Below, one piece after another: positions 39,601 to 48,155 of a DNA stretch of 64,000 nt (position 1 is the stretch's first letter; the number at the start of each line of letters is the position of its first letter). The stretch comes from Arthrobacter bussei (GTDB lineage: Bacteria; Actinomycetota; Actinomycetes; Actinomycetales; Micrococcaceae). The DNA lies in NCBI RefSeq assembly GCF_009377195.2, contig NZ_VJXX01000002.1, forward strand, positions 486,095 through 550,094, in the 5' to 3' direction. The notes beneath the pieces were generated by a model. That model saw nothing but the letters and a program-made list of their open reading frames with translations, was not told the origin of the DNA and searched no databases. The position numbers and the translations under genes are program-made.

Positions 39601-40139
39601 GCCTCGGGTAGTGCCTCCCGGGTGTCCACCCGTCGCATCCCGCGACCACCGCCGCCCGCCACGGCCTTCGCGAACACCGGGAACCCGATCTCCTCGGCAG
39701 CGGCGATCAGCTCGTCGACGTCCGCACTCGGCCGGGAGGAGGCGAGGACCGGGATACCGGCGCTACGGGCGGCGTCCAGCGCCTTCACCTTGTTCCCGGC
39801 GAGCTCCAGCACATCGGCGGGGGGCCCCACGAACGTGATCCCTGCCTCGGCCGCGGCCCGCGCGAGCCCCGGGTTCTCGGAGAGGAATCCGTAGCCCGGG
39901 TAGATCGCGTCACAGCCGGCCTCCGTCGCGACGCGGATGATCTCGGCGATGTCCAGGTACGCCCGGACGGGGTGCCCCTCCTCGCCGATCAGGTACGCCT
40001 CGTCGGCCTTCTGCCGGTGGATCGAGGTGCGGTCCTCGTGGGGGAACACGGCGACGGTCTTCGCACCCACCTCGTGCCCGGCACGGAACGCCCGGATCGC
40101 GATCTCGCCGCGGTTGGCCACCAGAATCTTCGAGAACAT
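36645..40139 (-). CDS. pyc: Pyruvate carboxylase
   Basis: Pyruvate carboxylase makes oxaloacetate from pyruvate, bicarbonate and ATP to refill the TCA cycle. The 1164-residue chain has a biotin carboxylase domain (about 1-450, starting FSKILVANRGEIAIRAF, with KAVAGGGGRGMRRV), a carboxyltransferase domain (from about 555, DTTFRDAHQSLLATRV), a PYC/OADA allosteric region, and a C-terminal biotinyl domain with the carrier lysine K1129 in EAMKMEANI. A Pro/Ala/Gly/Glu-rich linker at about 490-550 separates the first two parts and is longer than usual. It is divergent from the orphan parA-like gene. Confidence 0.97.
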   Translation of the reverse strand: MFSKILVANRGEIAIRAFRAGHEVGAKTVAVFPHEDRTSIHRQKADEAYLIGEEGHPVRAYLDIAEIIRVATEAGCDAIYPGYGFLSENPGLARAAAEAGITFVGPPADVLELAGNKVKALDAARSAGIPVLASSRPSADVDELIAAAEEIGFPVFAKAVAGGGGRGMRRVDTREALPEALEAAMREAESAFGDPTMFLEQAVLRPRHIEVQILADAQGNVMHLFERDCSLQRRHQKVIEIAPAPNLDEGIRQALHRDAVKFATALGYVNAGTVEFLVDTVGERAGQHVFIEMNPRIQVEHTVTEEVTDVDLVQSQLRIAAGETLADLGLSQDTVTLRGAALQSRITTEDPANGFRPDVGRISAYRSAGGAGVRLDGGTVYAGAEISPHFDSMLVKLTCRGRDYPSAVTRARRALAEFRVRGVSTNISFLQAVLDDPDFIAGNVATSFIDERPELLTARVPADRGTKLLTWLADVTVNQPNGPRPAHLDPREKLPALPSASSDAGAAPAGSDKEPTGAGPGAESARGGEKGPEAPAGSRQRLLELGPEGFARALRDQTAVAVTDTTFRDAHQSLLATRVRTRDLAAAGASVSHLTPELLSVEAWGGATYDVALRFLGEDPWERLDVLRREVPNICLQMLLRGRNTVGYTPYPEAVTMAFVQEAAASGIDIFRIFDALNDVSQMEPAIRAVRETGTAVAEVALCYTSDILDPDEKLYTLEYYLDLAQRMVDAGAHILAIKDMAGLLRPAAAAKLVAALRDRFDLPVHLHTHDTAGGQLATLLAAVEAGVDAVDVASAALAGTTSQPSASALVAALAHTPRDTGLDLGNVCALEPYWEAVRRMYAPFESGLPGPTGRVYRHEIPGGQLSNLKQQAIALGLGERFEAIEDMYTAADRILGRLVKVTPSSKVVGDLALALVGRNADPAEFEENPQSFDIPDSVIGFLNGELGTPPGGWPEPFRTRALEGRELKPRDVQLSSEDEAKLAGSPKERRTALNTLLFAGPTKDFRSIRDTYGDVSLLGTADYLYGLQPATEHVIELEKGVRLIATLEAVSEPDERGMRTVMCTLNGQMRPVSVRDRSVESDVKAAEKADVGTPGHIAAPFAGSVTVTRAEGDTVTAGDTVATIEAMKMEANITTPIGGTVQRVASTGGPAQGGDLLLVVTPA

Positions 40140-40183
40140 CGCACTCCTGCATCATCGCCGGTCGGGTCCATCACGCTGGCATG

Positions 40184-40211
40184 ATCCTACCCGCCGGCAC
40201 GGCCTGGTCCA
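40184..40211 (-). promoter_or_regulatory. Possible pyc promoter
   Basis: On the minus strand TGGACC (40211-40206) and TAGGAT (40189-40184) are 16 bp apart. The start codon is 45 bp downstream of the -10 element. Confidence 0.45.
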
Positions 40212-40361
40212 GCGGACGTCCCAGCCTGCGGACGTGCCCTCCGGACGGCCGTCCGAGCTGCGCCGATCGGGGCGGATGAGCGGCTCCCCCTATGATTGAC
40301 CGGGGCGTCCAGGACAGCCGCATGCCCCGGCGGTGGCCAGAGACAGGTATGGGTTCAACAC

Positions 40362-41186
40362 GTGCAGGTAGTCAGTATCAGCAGCCTCAAAGGCGGCGTG
40401 GGCAAGACGTCGGTCACCCTGGGGCTGGCCTCCGCCGCACTGGCAGCAGGGATCCCCACTCTCGTCGTCGACCTCGATCCACACGCTGACGCGACCACCG
40501 GTCTGGGCGTCGGACCATCGGACCGGACGGACATCGGGCGGCTGCTCAAGAACGCCCGGCGCGCGGACCTCGGAGCGAACACCGTCCCTGCCGGCTGGGT
40601 CGCGACGGCGGCCGCGCGGTCCGGGTCTTCCCCTTCGGCACTCGACGTCGCCATGGGCTCCGCGTACTCCGGCATCTACGACAGGCCGGACCTCGGACGG
40701 CGGGACCAGCGACGCCTGGCCACGCTCCTCTCGAGGATCACGGGGTACAGCCTCGTGCTGATCGACTGCCCGCCGTCGCTCAACGGTCTCACCCGCATCG
40801 CCTGGACGGCGAGCAACAAGGTGGTCCTGGTGGCCGAACCGGCCCTCTTCTCCGTCGCCGGCACCGAGCGGACCATGCGCGCCCTCGAGCTGTTCCGGCG
40901 CGAGTTCGCCCCCGACCTCACCACCGCCGGGATCGTCGCGAACAAGGTCCGCACCATCTCCAACGAGCACGCGTTCCGCCTTGCCGAGATGAGGCAGATG
41001 TTCGGTGACCTCCTCCTGACGCCGACCATCCCCGATCACGCAGACTGGCAGCAGATCCAGGGTGCTGCCCACGCGGTGCACCATTGGCCGGGCGATTCCG
41101 CCCGCCAGGCGTCGGGCTACTTCGACGAGCTGCTCAAGGGGGTTCTGGATACCGGGAGGATGAGGAGCCGCAGCGGGCGCCGTTGA
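40362..41186 (+). CDS. Orphan ParA-like ATPase
   Basis: The 274-residue protein has a Walker A with both signature lysines, SSLKGGVGKTSVTLG (about 7-21), then VVDLDPHADATTGLGVG and LIDCPPSLNGLTRIAW, as in ParA/Soj proteins. I start at the GTG at 40362, giving VQVVSISSLKGG; the upstream frame is Cys/Gly/Arg-rich. No parB or parS-like site is nearby, and the chromosomal ParA type is represented separately at 51265-52149. It is divergent from pyc and convergent with a MerR gene. Its cargo is unknown; actinobacterial orphan ParA proteins have been linked to division-site or polar positioning, but nothing here proves that. Confidence 0.85.
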   Translation: MQVVSISSLKGGVGKTSVTLGLASAALAAGIPTLVVDLDPHADATTGLGVGPSDRTDIGRLLKNARRADLGANTVPAGWVATAAARSGSSPSALDVAMGSAYSGIYDRPDLGRRDQRRLATLLSRITGYSLVLIDCPPSLNGLTRIAWTASNKVVLVAEPALFSVAGTERTMRALELFRREFAPDLTTAGIVANKVRTISNEHAFRLAEMRQMFGDLLLTPTIPDHADWQQIQGAAHAVHHWPGDSARQASGYFDELLKGVLDTGRMRSRSGRR

Positions 41187-41279
41187 TGGCTCCGTTGATG
41201 GCTCAGGAGCCTCGCCGGGCACGACTGCCGCGGTGCTGAGGCGACATGCGGTTCGACCCCGCCCGGCTCCGACGAGGAG

Positions 41280-41867
<588 letters not shown>

Positions 41868-42046
41868 GTGCTGCCTCCTCGTAGTGTTCCCGGGGAAGAT
41901 GCTCTGGACGGAACCTCAGGATGTGCACCAAGTGTGCCCCGAGTCCACCACACACGCAATGGGAACTGTATGCTCCGACGTTAGATCGCGGAAGGGCTGA
42001 GGTCAAAGACCGGGCCCCACAGGCATGGGCGTGTCGGAGGCCGTCG

Positions 42047-42550
42047 TCAGCGCTCGAAATCCTCGGGCTCGACGTCGGCGAGGAACTCCCTGAACTGGAG
42101 GACCTCCTTCTCCGCCGTCTCCCCGGTATAGCCCTCCTCGCCCTCCTCCGCATCGGCGTCGGCGATCTCCACGCCGCCGACCGCCAGAACCTCGTCGGCA
42201 CAGAAGATGGGGCACGGCACACGCAGCGCCACGGCCAACGCGTCGGAGGCGCGCGAACCGACCGTCACGCCGTCGCTGAAGACGAGTTGGGCGTGGTACA
42301 CGGTGTCCTCCACCGAGGTGATGCGCACCTCGGTGATCACCTTGCCGGCGGCGGCGACGACGTCGACCAGCAGGTCGTGCGTCATGGGCCGCGGCGGCAC
42401 GATCCCCTGCTGGACGAAGGCGATGGCACTGGCTTCGGGCGCTCCGATCCAGATGGGCAGGTGCCGCTCCCCCGACGACTCGCGGAGGAGCACCAGGGGT
42501 TGGTTCGAGGGCAGTTCGATCCGCACGCCCACGACTTCTACTTCGATCAC
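42047..42550 (-). CDS. DUF151 bifunctional nuclease-like protein
   Basis: The 167-residue product starts at a GTG (42550) with VIEVEVVGVRIELPSNQPLVLL. It has the DUF151 core: RHLPIWIGAPEASAIAF, RPMTHDLLVDVV, ISSVEDTVYHAQ-like TSVEDTVYHAQLVF, and SRASDALAVALRVPCPIFC. The family includes plant and bacterial proteins with nuclease activity, but the role in actinobacteria is unclear. The last 35 residues are acidic (DADAEEGEEGYTGE). The open frame runs upstream through ftsR in another frame, so the GTG at the family start is preferred. It is 11 bp downstream of the ftsR gene. Confidence 0.88.
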   Translation of the reverse strand: MIEVEVVGVRIELPSNQPLVLLRESSGERHLPIWIGAPEASAIAFVQQGIVPPRPMTHDLLVDVVAAAGKVITEVRITSVEDTVYHAQLVFSDGVTVGSRASDALAVALRVPCPIFCADEVLAVGGVEIADADAEEGEEGYTGETAEKEVLQFREFLADVEPEDFER

Positions 42551-42561
42551 GGGGTGGCCGC

Positions 42562-43302
42562 CTAACTGTCCATCCGGGCTATGTGGCTGTTCACGAGCGC
42601 GCTGTGCAGTCCGAGGCAGAGCTCGCTGATCTCCCGTGCCGTCTCGGCGGCTCGGGCCTTCGAGGCGACGTCCTTGCGGGAGGCGACGGGCGCGACGACG
42701 CGCTCCACGAGGCCCAGCTCGCGGTCTGCGGCCGCCCGGAAAGGACGGAGATGGCGGGGCTCGATGCCGTGCCGCTCGAGCTCGACGCAGGCCGTCGTGA
42801 TCTTGAGGGCGTGCTCGTCGAAGCGGTTGTCGACGGCGGTGATGAGGCCGAAGCTCACGAGGTCGTCGACGAGGCGCCGGGGAGCACCGGCCTCGGCGGC
42901 GAGCGTCTCTGCCGTGAGCCGACGGGCATGGGCGCTGAGCTCCCGCGACAGCTGCTCGGAGACGACGCGCGGCGCGAGCGTCATACCGCCCGGGAGCGAG
43001 TCCGGACGTTCCCCCCGGTCGATCGCATCGACGTAGTCCTTGATGACCTTGAGCGGGAGGTACTGGTCGCGCTGCAGGGCGAGGACGAAACGGAGCCGTT
43101 CGACGTCGTGCCCCGTGTATTTCCGGTACCCGGCGCGCGTGCGCTGCGGGGTGATCAGGCCCTTCTCCTCGAGGAACCTGATCTTCGAGGCCGTGACCTG
43201 GGGGAATTCGCCGGAGAGCTCGCGCAGCACCTCGCCGATCGTGAGGACGCCCGAGGTACCTGGAGCGACGCCGGCGGACCGGCGGGCGGGTTGGGAAGGC
43301 AT
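42562..43302 (-). CDS. ftsR: FtsR-type MerR regulator (Rv1828-like)
   Basis: The 246-residue protein has an N-terminal MerR DNA-binding domain: VLTIGEVLRELSGEFPQVTA, then KIRFLEEKGLITPQRTRAGY and RKYTGHDVERLRFVLALQRD. A long C-terminal domain follows (DEHALKITTACVELERHGI). It is the counterpart of Rv1828 and of Corynebacterium FtsR, which regulates ftsZ expression. Here ftsZ is far away at 1699-2898, with a palindromic repeat upstream that is a candidate target. It is 8 bp downstream of the FHA gene and part of the same operon. Confidence 0.88.
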   Translation of the reverse strand: MPSQPARRSAGVAPGTSGVLTIGEVLRELSGEFPQVTASKIRFLEEKGLITPQRTRAGYRKYTGHDVERLRFVLALQRDQYLPLKVIKDYVDAIDRGERPDSLPGGMTLAPRVVSEQLSRELSAHARRLTAETLAAEAGAPRRLVDDLVSFGLITAVDNRFDEHALKITTACVELERHGIEPRHLRPFRAAADRELGLVERVVAPVASRKDVASKARAAETAREISELCLGLHSALVNSHIARMDS

Positions 43303-43310
43303 GGAGCGGA

Positions 43311-43802
43311 CTAGGCCTGCGCTGTCGTCTGCTGCGCTGCCTGGCCCGTGACGGCACGGGCGGCGTAGAACGTCAGCCGGAACTTGCCGATCTGCACCTC
43401 GTTGCCGTTGCGGAGGGCCACACTGTCGACGCGGTCGTTGTTCACGTAGGTGCCGTTGAGGCTCCGGGTATCGACGACCATGAAGCCGCTGTCCGTCCGC
43501 CGGAATTCGGCGTGCTGGCGGGACACCGTCACGTCATCCAGGAAGATGTCGGCGTTGGGGTGACGGCCGGCCTTCGTGATGTCCTCGTCCAGGAGGAACC
43601 GCGCACCGGCATTGGGTCCGGAGTGGGCGATCAGGAGCGCGGAACCCGAGGGAAGCGCTGCGACCGAAGCCTGTTCCTCACGCGTGAGATGCCGTTCGAG
43701 CTCCGTCGTCGCGGCCTGCGGGGGCAGGCCGATCGTGGTTGTCTCCGGAGACGTCATGTTCGGCTCTTCTCCATTCACGGCTGGATCGTCATTCGGCATC
43801 AT
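43311..43802 (-). CDS. garA: GarA/OdhI-type FHA protein
   Basis: GarA/OdhI binds and inhibits 2-oxoglutarate dehydrogenase and related enzymes when unphosphorylated. Phosphorylation of an N-terminal Thr pair by Ser/Thr kinases closes the FHA domain and relieves inhibition. The 163-residue protein has SPETTTIG with T21-T23, at the same position as the ETTSV motif of mycobacterial GarA. The FHA domain is at about 80-152 with GRHPNADIFLDDVTVSRQH and LNGTYVNNDRV. The ATG at 43802 has GGAGG eight bases before it. A PASTA kinase at 24556-26877 is a candidate upstream kinase. Confidence 0.92.
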   Translation of the reverse strand: MMPNDDPAVNGEEPNMTSPETTTIGLPPQAATTELERHLTREEQASVAALPSGSALLIAHSGPNAGARFLLDEDITKAGRHPNADIFLDDVTVSRQHAEFRRTDSGFMVVDTRSLNGTYVNNDRVDSVALRNGNEVQIGKFRLTFYAARAVTGQAAQQTTAQA

Positions 43803-43879
43803 CGGTGTTTCCTCCCCTACTGCGTGCAACAGCCCGTCCTGCCCGGCTGCCCTGTCCTGCCGCCCTCGCGGGGGTGGAT

Positions 43880-44266
43880 CTAGCCTACCTGCTGGGAGTA
43901 ATCGGCTGAACTCAGCAGGGCCGTCACCGCGGAGCTGTCGGAGACCTTGATCTCCAGGAGCCAGCCCTCACCGTAGGGATCGGTGTTGATGAGCGAGGGA
44001 TCGTCGTCGAGCGCCTCGTTGCGCGAGACGATCTCGCCCGTGACCGGGGCGTAGATGTCGCTGACGCTCTTCGTGGACTCGACCTCTCCGATGACGTCGG
44101 CGCCGGTGACCGCCGTGCCGGCCTCGGGCATCTGGACGTAGACGACGTCGCCGAGGGCGTCCTGCGCGAAGTCGGTGATGCCCACGCGGACCGTGCCGTC
44201 GGCCGCCGGCTCACTGACCCACTCGTGCTCCGCCGTGTAGTAGAGGCCATCGGGAATGTTGCTCAT
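43880..44266 (-). CDS. gcvH: Glycine cleavage system H protein
   Basis: GcvH carries the lipoyl-bound aminomethyl group in glycine cleavage and can pass lipoyl groups between enzymes. The 128-residue protein has the lipoylation lysine at K66 in VESTKSVSDIYAPVTGE, and GITDFAQDALGDVVYVQMPE before it. gcvT and gcvP are not adjacent; a stand-alone gcvH beside garA is also the mycobacterial arrangement. No glycine riboswitch is apparent in the 200-bp upstream region. Confidence 0.96.
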   Translation of the reverse strand: MSNIPDGLYYTAEHEWVSEPAADGTVRVGITDFAQDALGDVVYVQMPEAGTAVTGADVIGEVESTKSVSDIYAPVTGEIVSRNEALDDDPSLINTDPYGEGWLLEIKVSDSSAVTALLSSADYSQQVG

Positions 44267-44415
44267 GGTCGCCTTTCGGACGCGCGGTCTTCATCGGCGG
44301 CGCGAGGCGCCGCCCGCTACGGGTACTGGTCGAGTATAGGCACATCCACCACGCCCCGTGACGCACCTCTCACGCCCTGTGGACCGCCCCCGGACGGGCC
44401 CGGACGGGCACGCGA

Positions 44416-44460
44416 AGAGCCCGCCTCCTCCGGTCGTCGCAACCGGTGGAGACGGGCTCT
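44416..44460 (-). terminator. Terminator downstream of tRNA-Pro
   Basis: On the minus strand AGAGCCCG pairs with CGGGCTCT, followed inward by a G-T pair, CTCC/GGAG, one A-A mismatch and CCGG/CCGG, around a 9-nt loop. It begins 7 bp after the tRNA 3' end. Confidence 0.75.
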
Positions 44461-44466
44461 GCAGTG

Positions 44467-44540
<74 letters not shown>

Positions 44541-44627
44541 ATCAGCCCGTCCAGCGGGCCAAACCACTCGGACAACACTACAGCATTCCCCGGGTGGATC
44601 GGCACATCGGACGTCGCCGTCCGGGGG

Positions 44628-46184
44628 TCAGCGCTTGCGGCTGCGCTTCTCACGGACGCGCATGCTGACCTCGATGGGGGTTCCCTCGAAACCGAACGTC
44701 TCCCGCAGTCGGCGGGTGATGAAACGCCGGTAGCCGGGGTCCAGGAATCCCGTGGTGAAGAGGACGAACTTCGGCGGCCGGCTCGAGGCCTGCGTGCCGA
44801 AGAGGATGCGCGGCTGCTTGCCCCCGCGGACGGGGTGCGGGTGCGCGGCCACCAGTTCGCCGAGGAACGCGTTGAGGCGTCCGGTCGGGATGCGCCGGTC
44901 CCACGACTCGAGGGCGACGTCGAGGGCCGGGACCAGGCGGTCCTTGTGCCAGCCGGTGAGGGCCGAGATGTTGACCCGGGGCGCCCAGTCCACGTGGGCG
45001 AGGTCCTGCTCGATCTCGCGCTCCAGGTACCGGCGGCGTTCGTCGTCGAGCAGATCCCACTTGTTGAAGGCCAGAACGATCGAGCGGCCCGATTCGATGG
45101 CCATGTTGAGGATGCGGACGTCCTGCTCGCTGAGGATCTCGTCGACGGCGAGGAGCACGACGGCGACCTCCGCCTTCTCGAGCGCGGACTGCGTGCGCAG
45201 GGAGGCGTAGAAGTCCGCGCCCTGCTGCATGTGCACGCGACGCCGGATGCCGGCGGTGTCCACGAAGCGCCAGGTGCGGCCCCCGAGTTCGATCATCTCG
45301 TCCACGGGATCGCGGGTGGTGCCCGCGAGGGGATCCACGACGACGCGGTCGGAACCCGCGAGCTTGTTCAGGAGCGAGGACTTGCCCACGTTGGGGCGGC
45401 CGATCAGGGCCACGCGCCGGGGACCACCGGACCGCTCGATCCCGCCGTGCTCGGAGAACTCCGGCAGGATCTCGACGACCTTGTCCAGCATGTCGGCGGT
45501 GCCGCGGCCGTGCAGCGCGGAGACCGGCCAGGGCTGCCCGAACCCGAGCCCCCACAGCACGGAGGCGTCGGCCTCGTTCTGGATGTCGTCCACCTTGTTG
45601 GCCACGAGGATGACCGGCTTCTTCTTGCGGCGCAGCATGCGCACCACCGCCTCGTCCGTCGCGGTGGCTCCGACGGTGGCGTCGACCACGAGCAGCACGG
45701 CGTCCGCCATGTCGACGGCGATCTCCGCCTGGTCGGCCACGCGGGCGTTGATGCCCTTGGCGTCCTGCTCCCAACCGCCCGTGTCCACGAGGGTGAAGTT
45801 GTGGCCCGTCCACTGCGCGGGGTAGGACACGCGGTCACGCGTGACGCCCGGGGTGTCCTCGACGACGGCCTCGCGGCGTCCGAGGATGCGGTTGACGAGG
45901 GTGGACTTCCCGACGTTGGGACGCCCGACGATCGCGAGGACCGGGTTGAGCCGCCCCTCGGCCTCGTCGTCGTAGTCCTCGTCCTGGCGGGCGAGGAGCG
46001 CGGCGTCCTCGTCGTCGAGCTCGTAGTCCTCGAGGCCCGCGCGCAGCGAGGCGGCACGCTGCTCGGCCTCGGCGTCGTCGAGGGTCTCGAGCAGCTCGCT
46101 GACCTGGTCCTCACCGGTCGGCTCGTAGTCCTCGTCGGCCCCGGCCCCGTGGCCGGTCGCGTTCGGCGAAAGGTTCTCGCTCAT
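44628..46184 (-). CDS. der: Der (EngA), ribosome-assembly GTPase
   Basis: Der has two tandem GTPase domains and acts in 50S ribosome maturation. The 518-residue protein has G1 motifs [12 protein letters not shown] (about 87-98) and [12 protein letters not shown], with DTGGW and DTAGIRRR as the G3 loops, NKVD and NKWD as the G4 motifs, and a C-terminal KH-like domain ending [11 protein letters not shown] highly acidic extension of about 78 residues ([20 protein letters not shown]) precedes the first G domain, as in other actinobacteria. It is last in the parA-scpAB-rluB-tyrA-cmk-der block. Confidence 0.97.
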   Translation of the reverse strand: MSENLSPNATGHGAGADEDYEPTGEDQVSELLETLDDAEAEQRAASLRAGLEDYELDDEDAALLARQDEDYDDEAEGRLNPVLAIVGRPNVGKSTLVNRILGRREAVVEDTPGVTRDRVSYPAQWTGHNFTLVDTGGWEQDAKGINARVADQAEIAVDMADAVLLVVDATVGATATDEAVVRMLRRKKKPVILVANKVDDIQNEADASVLWGLGFGQPWPVSALHGRGTADMLDKVVEILPEFSEHGGIERSGGPRRVALIGRPNVGKSSLLNKLAGSDRVVVDPLAGTTRDPVDEMIELGGRTWRFVDTAGIRRRVHMQQGADFYASLRTQSALEKAEVAVVLLAVDEILSEQDVRILNMAIESGRSIVLAFNKWDLLDDERRRYLEREIEQDLAHVDWAPRVNISALTGWHKDRLVPALDVALESWDRRIPTGRLNAFLGELVAAHPHPVRGGKQPRILFGTQASSRPPKFVLFTTGFLDPGYRRFITRRLRETFGFEGTPIEVSMRVREKRSRKR

Positions 46185-46263
46185 CGTTGGTTTCCTTCGG
46201 TTGGTGTACGCCGTCTCCCGACGGCGATCCTGGTGGGCGCGAGCCCGGAGTCTTGAGGCGCGC

Positions 46264-47034
46264 TCAGTGCGCGATGGTGCGGACGACGTCGAGCACGGCG
46301 GCGACGGTCTGCTCGAAGTCGAGGTCGGAGGAGTCGAGCGTGACCACGCCGTCGGCGGCCTGCCGGAAGTTGACGACCGTGGAGTCCCTGGCGTCGCGGT
46401 CGATGACCTGCTGCTTCAGTTGCGCGTCCGTCTGCGTCCCGCCGAGCTGGTCGCCGCGGCGCCGCAGGCGGGCCTCCTCGCTCGCGGTGAGGAGGATGCG
46501 CACCTCGGCATCGGGGGCGACGACAGTGGTGATGTCACGCCCCTCGGCCACGATGCGGTGCCCGGCCCCGGCGATCAGCGCACGCTGCCTGCGGATCAGT
46601 TCGGCGCGCGCGCCCATGGTCGTGGCGACGGCGCTGACGGCAGAGGAGACCTCCGGCTCACGGATGGCAGCGGTGACGTCGTCACCCGCGATCGTCACCG
46701 ACTCGCGATCGGGACTCGTGCTGATGAACAGCTCGATCCCGCGGGCGGCGGCCTCCACGGCCACGCCGTCCTGCAGATCGACGCCGGTGGCGATGCAGTG
46801 CAGCGTCACGGCGCGGTACATGGCGCCCGTGTCCAGATAGGCCGCGCGGAGGCGGCGGGCGACCTCCCGGCTGACGCTCGACTTCCCGGAACCGGAGGGT
46901 CCGTCGATCGCCACGACGAGCGACTTCCCGAGGCGGAACCCCGAATGGGGGCTCGAGGCCCGCTCCGCCGTCGCCGCCGGGTCCCCTGCCGCGGGTGCTG
47001 CCGATGCTGCCGATCCTGCCGATGTCGTGATCAC
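46264..47034 (-). CDS. cmk: Cytidylate kinase
   Basis: Cmk phosphorylates CMP and dCMP with ATP. The 256-residue protein has the P-loop [16 protein letters not shown] and the typical [15 protein letters not shown], then [22 protein letters not shown] and [12 protein letters not shown]. The GTG start at 47034 overlaps the tyrA stop in a GTGA, and 37 Ala/Ser-rich residues precede the P-loop. The frame stays open upstream inside tyrA, but that part would be read in the wrong frame. Confidence 0.96.
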   Translation of the reverse strand: MITTSAGSAASAAPAAGDPAATAERASSPHSGFRLGKSLVVAIDGPSGSGKSSVSREVARRLRAAYLDTGAMYRAVTLHCIATGVDLQDGVAVEAAARGIELFISTSPDRESVTIAGDDVTAAIREPEVSSAVSAVATTMGARAELIRRQRALIAGAGHRIVAEGRDITTVVAPDAEVRILLTASEEARLRRRGDQLGGTQTDAQLKQQVIDRDARDSTVVNFRQAADGVVTLDSSDLDFEQTVAAVLDVVRTIAH

Positions 47035-48152
47035 TGCACTACCTTCCAGCCCCGCTGGGTCAGGGACTCCGTCAGTTCTTGCCGCTTGCCGGGCAGGACC
47101 GAGAGCTCCGCGAGTCCCACCTGCCGCCCGGGTGAGTGTTCGAGGCGGAAGTCCTCGACGTTGATGCCGGTGTGGCCGATCTCCGTCAGGAGCTTCGCGA
47201 TCTGCCCGGGGACGTCGTCGACCAGCACGGTCAGCCGCGCGAACGAGTTCGGTGGTGTGCCGTGCTTGCCCGGGACGCGCGCCTGGCCGGCGTTGCCCTC
47301 CGTCATGAGCTGCGCCATGTCGAGCCGCGCTCCCCCGGCGGTCGGGTCCTCGAGGGTCGAGATGAGGCGGTCGAGGTCCTCCCGGACGCCGTACAGGATG
47401 TCCACGAGGCGACCGGCGTTGGCGGACAGGATCTGCACCCACAGGCGCGGATCAGACGCGGCGATGCGGGTGACATCGCGCAGCCCGTTCCCGGCGAGGG
47501 CGAGTGCCTGCACGGGCGAGTCCTGGAGCCGGCTCGCGACCAGCGAGGACACGACCTGCGGGAGGTGCGAGATCAGGGCGACGGCGCCGTCGTGCTCCCC
47601 CGCGGACATCCGCGTGGGGACGGCACCGAGGTCGACGGCGAGCGACTCTGCCCGCAGCACGGCGTCCGGCCTGCTCGTCGCGTGGGCGCACAGCACCCAC
47701 GGGGCGCCGGAGAAGAGCTCTGCGCGGGCGGCCACCGGCCCCGACTTCTCACGCCCCGCCATCGGGTGCGTCCCGACGTAGCGTGACAGGTGCCCGGCGG
47801 CGTCGGGCCTGCCCTCGAGCTCCCGCAGGATGGACTCCTTGACGCTGCTGATGTCCAGCACGACGGCGGCGGGGTGCGCCACGAGGGCCTCCGCGACGAC
47901 CTGCGCTGTGACGTCGGGGGGCGTGGCGACGACCACGAGTTCCGGCTCGAAGGACTCGCCGTCGAGCTCGGACTGGAGCCTGCCCGCCCCGATGTCCCGC
48001 GCCACGGCCTCGGTGGACGGCGAGCTGTCGGACAGCACGACGTCGAGCCCTCGCGCCCGGAGGCCGAGCCCGATGCTCGCGCCGAGCAGCCCCGCCCCGA
48101 CGATGAGGACGGGACCGGCGAGGTGCGTCCCCTGGTCCGTGCGGATGGTCAT
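47031..48152 (-). CDS. tyrA: Prephenate dehydrogenase with ACT domain
   Basis: TyrA oxidises and decarboxylates prephenate to 4-hydroxyphenylpyruvate for tyrosine synthesis. The 373-residue protein has the NAD-binding VLIVGAGLLGASIGLGL, the catalytic-region YVGTHPMAGREKSG, and ISHLPQVVSSLVAS. A C-terminal ACT domain (about 300-373, RLTVLVDDVPGQIAKLL) suggests feedback control by tyrosine. It sits inside the segregation/ribosome block between rluB and cmk, with 3 bp and -4 bp junctions, an arrangement seen in other high-GC actinobacteria. Confidence 0.95.
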   Translation of the reverse strand: MTIRTDQGTHLAGPVLIVGAGLLGASIGLGLRARGLDVVLSDSSPSTEAVARDIGAGRLQSELDGESFEPELVVVATPPDVTAQVVAEALVAHPAAVVLDISSVKESILRELEGRPDAAGHLSRYVGTHPMAGREKSGPVAARAELFSGAPWVLCAHATSRPDAVLRAESLAVDLGAVPTRMSAGEHDGAVALISHLPQVVSSLVASRLQDSPVQALALAGNGLRDVTRIAASDPRLWVQILSANAGRLVDILYGVREDLDRLISTLEDPTAGGARLDMAQLMTEGNAGQARVPGKHGTPPNSFARLTVLVDDVPGQIAKLLTEIGHTGINVEDFRLEHSPGRQVGLAELSVLPGKRQELTESLTQRGWKVVQ

Positions 48153-48155
48153 GGA

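Noticed and set aside
44267..44415. Possible glycine riboswitch upstream of gcvH
   Set aside because: The gap is short and shows no paired aptamer motifs; gcvH is stand-alone here and the sequence gives no support.
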